DNA of 11,195 bases from positions 1-11,195 of the forward strand of contig JALUWZ010000101.1 of assembly GCA_027019205.1 (NCBI GenBank), read 5' to 3'. The notes under the pieces were generated by a model. It ran no database searches. It was not told where the DNA came from and worked only from the letters and a program-made list of their open reading frames with translations. The position numbers and the translations under genes are program-made. Source of the DNA: Emcibacter sp. GTDB taxonomy: Bacteria > Pseudomonadota > Alphaproteobacteria > Sphingomonadales > Emcibacteraceae. Positions within the stretch are counted from its first letter, which is position 1, and each line of letters starts with the position of its first letter. Below are positions 1 to 9,013 of the stretch, piece by piece.

Positions 1-1218
1 GGTATCCTGGGCTTCATCAATCAGGATATGATCAATACCGCCGTCAAGCTTGTAGAGAATCCAGTCGGCAATCGACGCCGTGCCAATCAGGCCGGTGACC
101 TTGAGGATAAGGTCATCATAATCCATCACCGCATGACGTTTCTTGCTGTCGCGGAAAACTGCCATCATCGCCGTGCCGAGGGTCAGCAGCGCCAGACTGT
201 TATCCAGCAACGTCATCCGCCCGAGCCTGTCCTCAACCTCCAGCAGGCGGCAGGCTTCCTGTTCCATGGCCTGAAGCCCCGCCGGGCAGGCGGCGGCAAG
301 TTTTTTCGGCATCAGGCTTTTGCGGATGTCGCCCTTTGCCGTGAGAAAAGCCGATTTATAGCGGTCAAATTTTTCCATCCGCTGTTCCGGGGAAGACAGC
401 CAGTCGGCAATTTTCGTCCCGGCAACCTGATTGGTGCTGCTGCCGGTCAACAGGGCCTCTGCCGCAAGCCGCAGGCCAACCTCATCGAAACTGCCCTCGG
501 CGCAGGCGGCGCGGATAATATCATTGCTGTTACCGCTTTCCTCCAGATCAAGCATCCGCCTCATGGCAGAACCGACCTGTTCCATCGTCTGATAACGGCG
601 CATCATTCTTTCCAGACCGCTGCGCTGGCCGATCAGCTCGCGGATCAGCTCGGCAAAGCCGGTTTCCGTCAATTTGCGGGAAATATGATCAAGCGCCGCC
701 GCCAGTTGCACATTAATATCCGCCCGGGCCTCGCCAAGGACCGCATCCTGCGCCCGCCAGAGATGCTCAAGCGTTGTCCGCTCATCCATGACCTGAAAAT
801 GGGGCGCAATCCCGGCTTCAAGCGGGAAACGGCCCAGCAATGACTGACAGAAGGAATGAATGGTCTGGATTTTAAGGCCACCGGCAACCTCCAGCACCCG
901 GGCAAATAATTTCCGCGCCTGATCCTGCTGGTCCTCTGTGGGCAAGCTGCCGGTCAGTTGCATAATCTGTTCACAGAGATATTGCCGGTCACAGACAGCC
1001 CATTCGGCCAGTCTTTCATTGATCCGGTTGGCCATTTCCGCCGCCGCCGCCTTGGTAAAGGTCAGGCAGAGAATCTTCTCGGGGCTTGTGCCGCCCAGCA
1101 GAATCCGCAATACCCGGTTGGTCAGGACAAAGGTCTTGCCGGTCCCGGCAGAAGCCGCCACCCATGCCGAGGCGGCAGGGTCAGAGGCCTGTTTCTGTTC
1201 CAGGGTCGGGGCGGTCAT
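1..1218 (-). CDS. addA: AddA helicase-nuclease subunit, 5' part only (cut by left edge)
   Basis: This is the N-terminal part (406 codons) of the AddA subunit of the AddAB helicase-nuclease. AddAB resects DNA double-strand ends and loads RecA for recombination. The visible part is the first half of a UvrD/RecB-type superfamily 1 helicase: Walker A ASAGTGKT at residues 22-29, motif Ia LTFTKAAAAEM at 52-62, TIHSFC at 119-124, DYDDL at 366-370, and the Walker B motif ILIDEAQDT at 398-406, where the window ends. The remaining helicase motifs and the C-terminal nuclease domain lie outside. The ATG at 1218 is chosen because AGGAG sits 8 nt upstream. It also forms an ATGA overlap with the addB stop, which indicates translational coupling. 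No frameshift is seen. The ATPase motifs and the partner addB make the identity secure. Confidence 0.95.
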   Translation of the reverse strand, partial: MTAPTLEQKQASDPAASAWVAASAGTGKTFVLTNRVLRILLGGTSPEKILCLTFTKAAAAEMANRINERLAEWAVCDRQYLCEQIMQLTGSLPTEDQQDQARKLFARVLEVAGGLKIQTIHSFCQSLLGRFPLEAGIAPHFQVMDERTTLEHLWRAQDAVLGEARADINVQLAAALDHISRKLTETGFAELIRELIGQRSGLERMMRRYQTMEQVGSAMRRMLDLEESGNSNDIIRAACAEGSFDEVGLRLAAEALLTGSSTNQVAGTKIADWLSSPEQRMEKFDRYKSAFLTAKGDIRKSLMPKKLAAACPAGLQAMEQEACRLLEVEDRLGRMTLLDNSLALLTLGTAMMAVFRDSKKRHAVMDYDDLILKVTGLIGTASIADWILYKLDGGIDHILIDEAQDT

Positions 1219-4200
1219 GGCTTCTTCTCCTGATCATCCGGGCTGATGTCGGAAAGATCATTGCCCTGCCATTCTTTCGTCCGCGCCAGATGATCATATT
1301 CGCCCCAGCCAAGATTATCCGGACGTGGATTATTGAGGTAGGGGGTCTGCGGCAGATCAAAGGTCCTCACCAGTTTTTCAAGCCCCTCACGGGCGGCCTC
1401 TATCACGGCAGGCACATCCATACTGTTGCGTGAGAGGTCATTGAAAGCGGTGATTTTTGCCACCTCCTCGCCGCCCTTCAACTGCCAGTAGGACAGCTCG
1501 CTGACCGGCCCGGCATCAAGTCCGGCAAAATTCCCGCTGGTCAATATCAGCCCTTCGAGCGGCAATTGCGGCGCATATCCGGCCTCTATCTGTCGTCTGG
1601 TCGGGCTTTTTCCGGTTTTATAGTCAATAATACTGTAGCTGCCATCGGCCAGCCTGTCTATCCGGTCGGCCTTTGCCGTCAGGGTAAAGGGGCCACCGGG
1701 CAGGGTGAATATCTGCTTGCCGCTGACCTCGGTCGCCACGGTTTTTATGGTCTGACGCCGGGTTTTCTCTGTCCCGACAAACCACTCTGCGACATGAAGA
1801 AAGCGCGGCCACCAGAAGGCGCGCACCGTTGGCCGGTCAAGATAGGCGGAGAATTTCTCCGTCCCGATCTTTTTCAGTTCCTCAAAGGCAGAATCCGGCA
1901 GGCGGCCCGGATATTTTGCCATGAATTCATCCAGCGCATCATGGATGATCGTCCCCTTGTCCGCCGCCCCCGGGTCCGCATCAAGCGGGTCCATAACCCG
2001 CAGGTCAAGGATATAGCGGGCATAGATGCTGTAGGGGTCCTGCATCCATTTCTGAATCCGGGTCACTGATAATGTCCGGGGTCGGGCAGATAGCGGCGGG
2101 GTCGGTTCGGGGGCAGAAATTTCCACCGGCATTGATGGCTGATCAAGCGCCCGGTACCAGGCAAGCCAGCGGTCCGTATCGCCTTTTTTTGCAATATCGG
2201 GGGCAATCGCATCCATCCGGCTGAGCCAGCGGGACGGCACAGTCGGGGTGCCGGATGTCTTTGCCGAACGGGTAAGGACGACCTCTGGCGCCGAAGCCGC
2301 CTGAATAAAGTCATGGGCGGCGAGACCGATTTTACGTTCCAGTGACGGCAGGCCGAAATCCTGCCTCATCGGGCGGCTCATCCAGGGATCAGGGGCGACT
2401 TCCGCCGGCCAGCTGCCCTCGTTCAACCCGGCAAGGATCACCAGATCCGCCTGCTGGAGCCTGGCCTCCATCGGCCCCCAGATATGCAGCCTGGGATGCT
2501 GGCCATATTTTGGCCGGACCGTGACATCATCCATAAAAACCTGGAGCAGGGCCGGATAATCCTCCGCCTTGATTTCCGGCAGATGGGGGGCCGCCTGTTG
2601 CAGGTCGGTGATCAGCCGGGCCGCCGCCTCCCCGTCTTCCCCGCGCCATAACCGGGCGGCGCCGGGCTGGTCACTGGTGGCACACAGGCTTTCCGCCATG
2701 GCGATATGGCTGGTCAGTATCTCAGAAAATGTGGTGTTTTTTCGGCTCATGGCCCCCTCAAACGGCATGATCAGGTCGGACAGCGCCGACCACCAGCTTG
2801 CAAGAGCCTTGAGATGCGGTTTCCTGACAAGGGCGACATCAATCGCCCGGGCCACTGCCCGGCAGCCCGCACCGGGCCGGGGACCGCGCAGAATATTTTC
2901 TTCCAGCAGCCGGACCATTTTACGGAAAGGGCCGACCTCCTGTCCCCCGGCGGCCAGCGGATGTTTCAACAGCGACAATAGCGCCACCGGGGCCAGCGCC
3001 TCCCCGACCATCCGGGCCGACAGACGCAAATATGTGCCAACCGGCATATTGGCGAGCGGGGTTCCGGCGCTGTCATCAATCAGGATATTCCAGCGTTTCA
3101 GTTCCGCCGCAACCCGGCGCGCCAGAGAGCGGTCCGGGGTCACCAGTGCCGCAGTCCTGCCGTCACGCTCCAGAGCCTCGCGCAGCATAAGGGCGATCAT
3201 TCCGGCTTCCTCGCGCGGCCCCGGGGCCTCAATACGGGTCAGCCCCCGCGCCGCCTGTGCCAGATCAAGGTCCATATTGCGCCACCGGTCGGTCGTTTCC
3301 GCCGGACGCATCACTTCACCAAGCAACCGCTGACGGGCCTGCCGGGCCACAGGGGCCTCTTTCCCGGTCCAGCTTTCAACCATATCGCGCTGGGTGCCGA
3401 TAATATCCAGCAGCTGTTTCATCGTCGCCTGGGGATGGGTATCATCTATCGCCTCCCAGCTTTCCCCGTCCATCGTGACGTCAAGACCGGGCAGCACCAC
3501 CATGCCCTGCGGCAGGCGGGCAATGACCGCAAGCAGTTTTGCCGTGGCCGGAATCGACCCGGTTGACCCGGCGGCGATGACCGGATGGCGCGGGGGCGTA
3601 TCGAGCCATTTCTGCCGCAGACCACCCAGCAGAATATTGCGCCGCGCCGCGACATCATCATAACCTGTTCCGTGCAGAATATCCGGCCAGTATTCGGTCA
3701 GAATCTTCAGAAATTCAAGGGTCTGCTGCCAGTGACCGGCATATTCAGCCGGTACCAGTTTTTCAAGATTGCCGAAGTTCAACTGTTCGGTCTGAACATG
3801 GTCGAGAAACTGACCGAGCGCCCGGGCCAGAATGGCGCATTGGGCCATTTCCGGGACTTTCTCACCCCGGTTCCGATACCAGCGCCGGATAATATCCATC
3901 AACAGCATCTGGCGCATATGGGCAGGGATGGGCGGGGCCAGCTCCCCGTCCCAAAGCCCGCCGGACAGATTTCCCGACAGCAGCAGATCATCCTCATCCA
4001 CATCACCGACCGGCTCCATCTGCGGCAGCAGCAATGTCTTGCCGCCCGCATCCCGCAGAAAGGCCTCGCGCAGGGCGCGGACGGCGCGCCGGTTGGGCAG
4101 CAGGATCAGAATATCGCTCAGGGTCAGCGGATCATCGCCAAAGCGCGCCCGGATACCCCGGACCAGATCATCGACAAAGGCGCCATGGGCCGGAATGTTA

Positions 4201-4235
4201 TAAATCTCAGGTGTTTTCTTCAGCCTTCTGGGCAT
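1215..4235 (-). CDS. addB: AddB, double-strand break repair subunit, alphaproteobacterial type
   Basis: This 1006-residue protein is the partner of AddA in the AddAB (RecBCD-like) end-resection complex. The N-terminus (MPRRLKKTPEIYNIPAHGAF) and the conserved GLNEGSWP at residues 603-610 fit alphaproteobacterial AddB. No Walker A is visible near the N-terminus, so the helicase-like domain is probably inactive. The C-terminal RecB-type PD-(D/E)XK nuclease looks intact: GTIIHDAL with H765, ADRID with D857 and D860, and the catalytic DYK at D871-K873 followed by a Q-containing helix. Only three cysteines are present and none lies in the nuclease domain, so the 4Fe-4S cluster of Bacillus-type AddB is not possible here. 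The ATG at 4235 overlaps the end of the upstream gene by 29 nt and has GGAGAAGAG upstream. The stop overlaps the addA start as ATGA. Confidence 0.95.
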   Translation of the reverse strand: MPRRLKKTPEIYNIPAHGAFVDDLVRGIRARFGDDPLTLSDILILLPNRRAVRALREAFLRDAGGKTLLLPQMEPVGDVDEDDLLLSGNLSGGLWDGELAPPIPAHMRQMLLMDIIRRWYRNRGEKVPEMAQCAILARALGQFLDHVQTEQLNFGNLEKLVPAEYAGHWQQTLEFLKILTEYWPDILHGTGYDDVAARRNILLGGLRQKWLDTPPRHPVIAAGSTGSIPATAKLLAVIARLPQGMVVLPGLDVTMDGESWEAIDDTHPQATMKQLLDIIGTQRDMVESWTGKEAPVARQARQRLLGEVMRPAETTDRWRNMDLDLAQAARGLTRIEAPGPREEAGMIALMLREALERDGRTAALVTPDRSLARRVAAELKRWNILIDDSAGTPLANMPVGTYLRLSARMVGEALAPVALLSLLKHPLAAGGQEVGPFRKMVRLLEENILRGPRPGAGCRAVARAIDVALVRKPHLKALASWWSALSDLIMPFEGAMSRKNTTFSEILTSHIAMAESLCATSDQPGAARLWRGEDGEAAARLITDLQQAAPHLPEIKAEDYPALLQVFMDDVTVRPKYGQHPRLHIWGPMEARLQQADLVILAGLNEGSWPAEVAPDPWMSRPMRQDFGLPSLERKIGLAAHDFIQAASAPEVVLTRSAKTSGTPTVPSRWLSRMDAIAPDIAKKGDTDRWLAWYRALDQPSMPVEISAPEPTPPLSARPRTLSVTRIQKWMQDPYSIYARYILDLRVMDPLDADPGAADKGTIIHDALDEFMAKYPGRLPDSAFEELKKIGTEKFSAYLDRPTVRAFWWPRFLHVAEWFVGTEKTRRQTIKTVATEVSGKQIFTLPGGPFTLTAKADRIDRLADGSYSIIDYKTGKSPTRRQIEAGYAPQLPLEGLILTSGNFAGLDAGPVSELSYWQLKGGEEVAKITAFNDLSRNSMDVPAVIEAAREGLEKLVRTFDLPQTPYLNNPRPDNLGWGEYDHLARTKEWQGNDLSDISPDDQEKKP

Positions 4236-5940
4236 CGGTTATTCTCTTCTCCACCACCCCGCGCATTTCGGGGGTGCCGACATGATACCATTCTCCGTCA
4301 TGAATGATACCCGATAAACGTCCTGATTTTTCCGCCGCGTCAAATTGCCGCCGCAGGGAAAAGGGGCCGTCCGGCGCATCCCGGAAACATTCGGGCCTGA
4401 TAATCATGATCCCGCCATAAACATAGTCCGCTTCGGGGGCCTGCCCCCGGGCCGTCAATCTTCCGTCCGGCCCCCGGTCATAATCCCCGGCCCCGTCATA
4501 GCCCGTGGCCCTGTCCTTTGGCACCAGCAACATCAGGATATCCATATTTTCAGGCTGCCAAAGGGCCTGCATCCGCCGCAGCATCTGTTGCGGGCCATCG
4601 CGCCAGATCATATCGCTGTTGAGGATAAAAAACGGCTCATCCCCGAAATACCCAAGGGCTTTCTTCACCCCGCCGCCGCTGTCGAGCAACCCGGCCCGTT
4701 CATCGGACAGGGTCAGACGCAGACGGGGATCATAATAATTTTTGACAAAATCCGTCATCTGATCCGCCATATAATGGACATTGATCACCACATCCCGCAC
4801 TCCGGCAGCACAAAGTCCGTCAAGAGACCATGACAATAGTTCCTTTCCCGCCACCCGGATCAGGGGTTTCGGGCAGTCCCCCGTCAGGGGCCGCATCCGG
4901 GTGCCAAGTCCCGCCGCCAGAATCATCGCCTTCTCCGGCTTGAGGGGCCGGGGGCAGCTGGCAGCAGGAGGCGTATATCTCTCAAGCCAGGCCCGGACCT
5001 CTACAAGGGCCGGATGGGCAAGGTCGCGGTCAAGCAACGCCCGGACGCGGGGAATTTTGTCAAGATAGGTACTCTTGCCATCGCGCAGATAGAGCCGGGT
5101 GAAAATGCCGATAATCTTGAGATTGCGCTGGGCGCCGAGAATGGCATAATCACGGCAGAAGTCTTCCCTGTCGCCACCAGTGTGTTTCAGGTAATAGTCC
5201 AGCATTTCCTGCTCCGTTTCACAGGACACATCACGTCTCGCATCCTGAAGCAGGGAAACGAGGTCATAGGCCGGATGGCCGATCACCGCATCCTGAAAAT
5301 CAAGCAGCCCGAGCCGGGACAGATGATTTTCCCGACCTTTCTGATCTGGCCGGACCATAAGATTTTCCGCATGATAATCCCGCAGGGTCAGGCAATATGG
5401 CCCCTGCAACAGCGGGGATAATAGCCGCTGCCACAAGGCAAGAAACTCTGCCCTTTCACCATCCGTCAGAAAATGGCCATCCTGTCCCGGCAGATACCAG
5501 TCAACAAACAGGCCGAGTTCCGCACCCAGCATATCCCTGTCGTAGGGCGGGAAATTCTCCGGCAGAGAAGAGTTATGCAGATGAATCAGGCCATCGACCG
5601 CCAGCCGGTAGAGTGCTTTTTCCCGGCCAGGGTCATCGCGGATCACCCGGGCGAACAGATCATCGCCCATATCCTCCAGCAGCAACAGACCCCGCGCCAT
5701 ATCCCCGGCATATATTTCAGGGGCCGCAAGACCGAGGGACCGCAGATGATGCGCCACCGTAACAAAGGGCTGAACATCCTCAAATTCCGGCGGTGCATCC
5801 ATCAATATGGCCGTCTCGTCGCCGCGCTCCAGCCGCTCGTAACGGCGGAAAGACGCATCATCGGCCAGCAGGCAGCGCCGGGCCTGCCCCCAGCCATGCC
5901 GGGCCAGAAAATCCGCTATCATGCCCTGACGATCAGTCAT
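4207..5940 (-). CDS. Fused AmgK-MurU: MurNAc/GlcNAc anomeric kinase + MurNAc-1-P uridylyltransferase
   Basis: One uninterrupted 577-residue frame carries two enzymes that act in sequence in peptidoglycan recycling. Residues 1 to about 325 are an aminoglycoside-phosphotransferase fold like AmgK, which phosphorylates MurNAc at the anomeric position: DDASFRRYERL near the start, LLLLEDMGDD, the catalytic loop LRDYHAEN with D188 and N193, and the metal-binding DFQD at D214 followed by GHPAYDL. Residues 337-577 are a sugar-1-phosphate nucleotidyltransferase like MurU, which makes UDP-MurNAc: LAAGLGTRMRPLT at 341-353, PKPL at 357-360, NSD with D443, and a C-terminal HVGTPE. The combined length matches AmgK (about 340) plus MurU (about 235). 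The linker has no stop and no start-like codon before the internal ATG at M339. I chose the ATG at 5940, which overlaps the tsaE stop by 8 nt; the ATG at 5991 would add 17 residues that do not resemble the family. The substrate is inferred from homology and context; a LicC-like choline role is less likely. Confidence 0.9.
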   Translation of the reverse strand: MTDRQGMIADFLARHGWGQARRCLLADDASFRRYERLERGDETAILMDAPPEFEDVQPFVTVAHHLRSLGLAAPEIYAGDMARGLLLLEDMGDDLFARVIRDDPGREKALYRLAVDGLIHLHNSSLPENFPPYDRDMLGAELGLFVDWYLPGQDGHFLTDGERAEFLALWQRLLSPLLQGPYCLTLRDYHAENLMVRPDQKGRENHLSRLGLLDFQDAVIGHPAYDLVSLLQDARRDVSCETEQEMLDYYLKHTGGDREDFCRDYAILGAQRNLKIIGIFTRLYLRDGKSTYLDKIPRVRALLDRDLAHPALVEVRAWLERYTPPAASCPRPLKPEKAMILAAGLGTRMRPLTGDCPKPLIRVAGKELLSWSLDGLCAAGVRDVVINVHYMADQMTDFVKNYYDPRLRLTLSDERAGLLDSGGGVKKALGYFGDEPFFILNSDMIWRDGPQQMLRRMQALWQPENMDILMLLVPKDRATGYDGAGDYDRGPDGRLTARGQAPEADYVYGGIMIIRPECFRDAPDGPFSLRRQFDAAEKSGRLSGIIHDGEWYHVGTPEMRGVVEKRITDAQKAEENT

Positions 5941-6433
5941 CAAACAGACCGTCCCCCAAACTACCTGACCCAAGCCGGGCCGCCCATGCATCGCCGCCGA
6001 TTATTGCCAGCTTGCGTGATATGCCGTCCGGGGCAATATCAAGCCGCAGGGTAAGACCCCCCTCGGGCAGATAGCGCCCGAGCCGTGACGGCCATTCAAT
6101 CAGGCTTATGGCCGTCTCAAACCCGTCCTCTATGCCCAGCTCAAAGGCCTCTTCCGGATGCTCCAGACGATAAAGATCCATATGCCATAACGGTGGACAA
6201 TCTTCGTCCGGCTGATATATCTGCAGCAGGGTAAAGGTCGGGCTTGGCACATCCCCCCTGTATCCAAAGGCGTGAATAACCGCCCGGCAGAATTCAGTCT
6301 TGCCCGCCCCGAGCGCCCCGTCCAGCGCCACCACATCGCCGCTTTTCAGCACGGAGGCCAGACGGGCCGCCATTTTTTTCGTTGCCGCCAGATCAGGCAG
6401 GGTGACATCGGCATATATTATCTGCTGCGCCAT
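5933..6433 (-). CDS. tsaE: TsaE, tRNA t6A biosynthesis ATPase
   Basis: This 166-residue P-loop ATPase is at the normal length for TsaE, which works with TsaB and TsaD to add threonylcarbamoyl to A37 of ANN-decoding tRNAs in the cytoplasm. The Walker A motif GALGAGKT is at residues 39-46. It is followed by the family signatures SPTFTL at 64-69, HMDLYRL at 84-90 and LIEWP at 111-115. The start at 6433 lies 3 nt after the sensor-kinase stop and has purine-rich GGAGAGTAGGAA directly before the ATG, so the two genes are probably co-translated. The 3' end overlaps the start of the amgK-murU gene by 8 nt. About 20 residues after the core fold are low-complexity (GSGSLGDGLFDD), which is a common kind of variable tail. 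Confidence 0.95.
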   Translation of the reverse strand: MAQQIIYADVTLPDLAATKKMAARLASVLKSGDVVALDGALGAGKTEFCRAVIHAFGYRGDVPSPTFTLLQIYQPDEDCPPLWHMDLYRLEHPEEAFELGIEDGFETAISLIEWPSRLGRYLPEGGLTLRLDIAPDGISRKLAIIGGDAWAARLGSGSLGDGLFDD

Positions 6434-6436
6434 TTC

Positions 6437-8977
6437 CTACTCTCCGGCCATGCTGACCCGGTTTTCCGCATCGACAGAGACCGGTAGCACCAATGTTATG
6501 CCGGTGCCGATATTCAGGCTCGACTGAACATCAATCCTGCCGCCGTGCAGATCGACAAAATTCCTGACCAGTGACAGGCCAAGCCCGGCCCCCTGTTCTT
6601 TGGATACATTGCTTCCGGTGAAAAATTTCTCGAATATCCGGTCAACTTCATCCGGTTTGATGCCAACGCCGGTATCCTGAATAATGACGGTGTAATTCTG
6701 GCTGTCCCGGGTCACGCTCACGGTTACTGTCCCGGCGGCGGGGGTGAATTTAACCGCATTGCTCAACAGGTTATAGAGGGTATGCTGAATGCGTCTGGCA
6801 TCGCCCTGAACCGGTTTAAAATCCTCCGGGCATTTGACAACCAGATCAATTTTCTTGTCCCTGATTCTATCCTGCAGCTGATCAACCACCTGACCCACCA
6901 CATCCGTCAGGATGAAACTATCAATATCAAGGGTAAGGCCGCCTGCCTCGATCACCGACAGGTCGAGAATATCGTTAAACAGTTCAAGCAGGCGTCCGGA
7001 GGCCGTCAGGATACTGCGCATATAATCATGCTGAACATCATTCAGCGGCCCCTGATATTCCTTTTCCAGCAATTCTGAAAAACCGATAATACTGTTGAGC
7101 GGTGTCCTGAGTTCATAGGACATATGGGCCAGAAAATCGGTCTTGATCTTGTCGGCTTCCTCAAGGGCCAGATTACGCTGGCGCAATACCCGTTCAATGG
7201 CAAAACTGTCCGAAACATCAATGAAGGTGATCAGCGTTGCACCATCCGGCAGGGGGACCACGGAATAATCAAGCACCGAATTTCCGGTCCGTTTAAGCTG
7301 GCCCGATGATAGCTGCTTCTTGCCTTCCCCGCCAACAATAAGATTTTTCAAATCTGTGATCTGGTCACTGTTGCCATAATTTCTGGCGCATATATCCATC
7401 ACCTCCGCCGCATGGGGGTTGGCCTCAAGCCGGTCACGGTCCAGCCCCCAGATCTCGGCAAAGGCCTCGTTATAGAGCTGCAAACAGCCGTCTATGCCGA
7501 AAACCGCAACCCCTTCATGGAGGTTGTTCAAAGTTTCCCGCTGAACCGCATTCAGGGTATTATAGGAGCGCTCAAGAGCAAAATGATCGGTAACATCCTC
7601 ATAGAAAATCAGCAGACCGCCAAGCGGATGAGGCTGGGTCACCACCCGCAGCGAACTGTTGTCAGGCAGATGCCACATTTCCTCAACCGGCTCAAGGATT
7701 TCGGTATAGGCCGCAAGCTGGCTGGCCTTCCATGCGGGGAAATTGGCCTGTTCCGGCAGTCGGCGCGCCTCGCGCATGGCTTCGAGGACCTCGCCATGAT
7801 GCGGGTGGCTGAACAGCAGGCTTTCAGGAAGATGCCACAGACGACTGAAAGCGCTGTTATAATATTCAAGCCGCTTGCCGGAGGTAAAAATAGCCACCGC
7901 AGTCGACAGTTTATTCAGGGTTTCCGAATGGGATTCCGTATGATGAATAAGCTCGCCCCGGGCCTGCTCAAGTTCGGTAATATCCTGGGCATAGCCAATA
8001 CAGCCGGTCAGATCATTGTCAATCTGTACAGGAATATTATGGATGGCCACCGCACGCCGTTCACCGCGAATGACGATAAAATGCTTTTCACTGTAGGTTT
8101 CGTTTATTTCCCGTGCATGGCCGGCAATATCCTGCGCCGCCTTGCCGATGGAGCTTGTGACCATTTCGCAGCCTTCGGCGATAACCTGTTCGGCACTGTC
8201 TCCGTCAACCGCCTCGACATAGGCTTTATTCACCCAGATCAGTTTCAGGGTCTCGTCCCGGACCCACATGGGAAATTCTATCAGGTTGCTTGTCGTTTCG
8301 AAAAATTTCAGCCGCCGCCGGATAGTGCCGGTATTCCTGTCCTGAAAGGCGGCAATATTTTCTTCTATTGTCGCGTCACGAAACCAGATAATAATGCCTT
8401 TTTCCCGGTCGTCATCGTCAAGCAGCGCGCCTTTTACGATAATATTCCTCTTTTGAGTTCGCAGGAAAAAATATTTGCGAAACCCGGTACCGAAAGTCTG
8501 CAGCCGGTCAATATCTTCCGCCAGCATGTCAAATTGATCCTCCGAAAACCCCTCGCCCCCGCGCAGACAAGTCAGGCCCGACTGGTCATTTTCAATCCCG
8601 AGCCAGCGGCATATCCCGTCAAGGGAGGAGAAGTTTCCCTGCCCGTCCCGGGTCAGTGAAACGCTCTTGCGTGATTTGAGCTGAAGATATTGCAGGTGAT
8701 TTTCCTGCTCTGCCGCCGCCAGCGTTTTTTTAAGCCGCCGCCGGTCCCGCAGCATCCATAAAATCAGCCCGAAAGCCAGAAAGAAAAACAGCAGGGAATA
8801 GAGCATGAAAGGGCTGTCGGATATGTCAGCGGAAAGAACCGCCGCGCCGGACAGGGATACACCACCGGAAACGGCGCAGACAATAGCGGCCATCACAATG
8901 AGTGCGGCCCGTGTCAGTAATTTCAGCGGCCTGAAGACCATAACCCCTTCCACATAGTTTTTCGTGGCAGCAATCAT
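6437..8977 (-). CDS. DivL-like PAS sensor kinase with Tyr in place of the phosphoacceptor His
   Basis: This 846-residue membrane-anchored hybrid of PAS sensors and a histidine-kinase core resembles DivL, the cell-cycle regulator that in Caulobacter works with CckA and DivK to set CtrA activity. Two N-terminal membrane segments are visible, about residues 22-46 and 57-76. After a basic linker come PAS-like domains at about 225-335 (ending GYAQDITE), 350-465 (ending FYEDVTD) and 480-592 (ending TFIDVSD). The dimerisation box reads FLAHMSYELRTPLNSIIGF, with Y621 where ordinary kinases have His. The ATPase domain keeps its N box (N740), G1 DTGVGI at 768-773, F box FEKFF at 782-786 and G2 GAGLGLSL at 796-803, so ATP binding is likely. 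The start is uncertain: ATG at 8977 has only TAGG 2 nt upstream, while the in-frame ATG at 8941 (M13) has GGAAGGGG just before it and may be the real start. It sits between ahcY (36 nt) and tsaE (3 nt). Confidence 0.85.
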   Translation of the reverse strand: MIAATKNYVEGVMVFRPLKLLTRAALIVMAAIVCAVSGGVSLSGAAVLSADISDSPFMLYSLLFFFLAFGLILWMLRDRRRLKKTLAAAEQENHLQYLQLKSRKSVSLTRDGQGNFSSLDGICRWLGIENDQSGLTCLRGGEGFSEDQFDMLAEDIDRLQTFGTGFRKYFFLRTQKRNIIVKGALLDDDDREKGIIIWFRDATIEENIAAFQDRNTGTIRRRLKFFETTSNLIEFPMWVRDETLKLIWVNKAYVEAVDGDSAEQVIAEGCEMVTSSIGKAAQDIAGHAREINETYSEKHFIVIRGERRAVAIHNIPVQIDNDLTGCIGYAQDITELEQARGELIHHTESHSETLNKLSTAVAIFTSGKRLEYYNSAFSRLWHLPESLLFSHPHHGEVLEAMREARRLPEQANFPAWKASQLAAYTEILEPVEEMWHLPDNSSLRVVTQPHPLGGLLIFYEDVTDHFALERSYNTLNAVQRETLNNLHEGVAVFGIDGCLQLYNEAFAEIWGLDRDRLEANPHAAEVMDICARNYGNSDQITDLKNLIVGGEGKKQLSSGQLKRTGNSVLDYSVVPLPDGATLITFIDVSDSFAIERVLRQRNLALEEADKIKTDFLAHMSYELRTPLNSIIGFSELLEKEYQGPLNDVQHDYMRSILTASGRLLELFNDILDLSVIEAGGLTLDIDSFILTDVVGQVVDQLQDRIRDKKIDLVVKCPEDFKPVQGDARRIQHTLYNLLSNAVKFTPAAGTVTVSVTRDSQNYTVIIQDTGVGIKPDEVDRIFEKFFTGSNVSKEQGAGLGLSLVRNFVDLHGGRIDVQSSLNIGTGITLVLPVSVDAENRVSMAGE

Positions 8978-9013
8978 AGCCTATCAGACTGAAAAAGAAA
9001 GCCTGATATTGCC
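8978..9013 (-). other. Short ahcY-kinase spacer with weak inverted repeat
   Basis: The 36-nt gap between the ahcY stop and the next gene contains TATCAG (8982-8987) and CTGATA (9003-9008) as 6-bp arms around a 15-nt AT-rich loop. The stem is AT-rich and is not followed by a T-run, so it does not look like a terminator. Readthrough from ahcY into the kinase gene is expected. It could be a weak mRNA processing or attenuation structure, but nothing else supports that. Confidence 0.3.

Noticed and set aside
28..843. 271-residue plus-strand open frame opposite addA
   Set aside because: The minus strand encodes clear helicase motifs over the whole stretch; the antisense frame has no recognisable domain.
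2569..3333. 254-residue plus-strand Arg/Ser/Ala-rich open frame opposite addB
   Set aside because: Composition is typical of antisense of a GC-rich gene; addB occupies the stretch.
5941..5991. Upstream ATG at 5991 as start of the amgK-murU gene
   Set aside because: The added 17 residues overlap tsaE further and do not resemble the kinase N-terminus; the ATG at 5940 fits the family and the usual short overlap.
7412..8659. 415-residue plus-strand open frame opposite the sensor kinase
   Set aside because: The minus-strand frame has full PAS and kinase motifs. The antisense frame shows no recognisable domain and is explained by codon bias.
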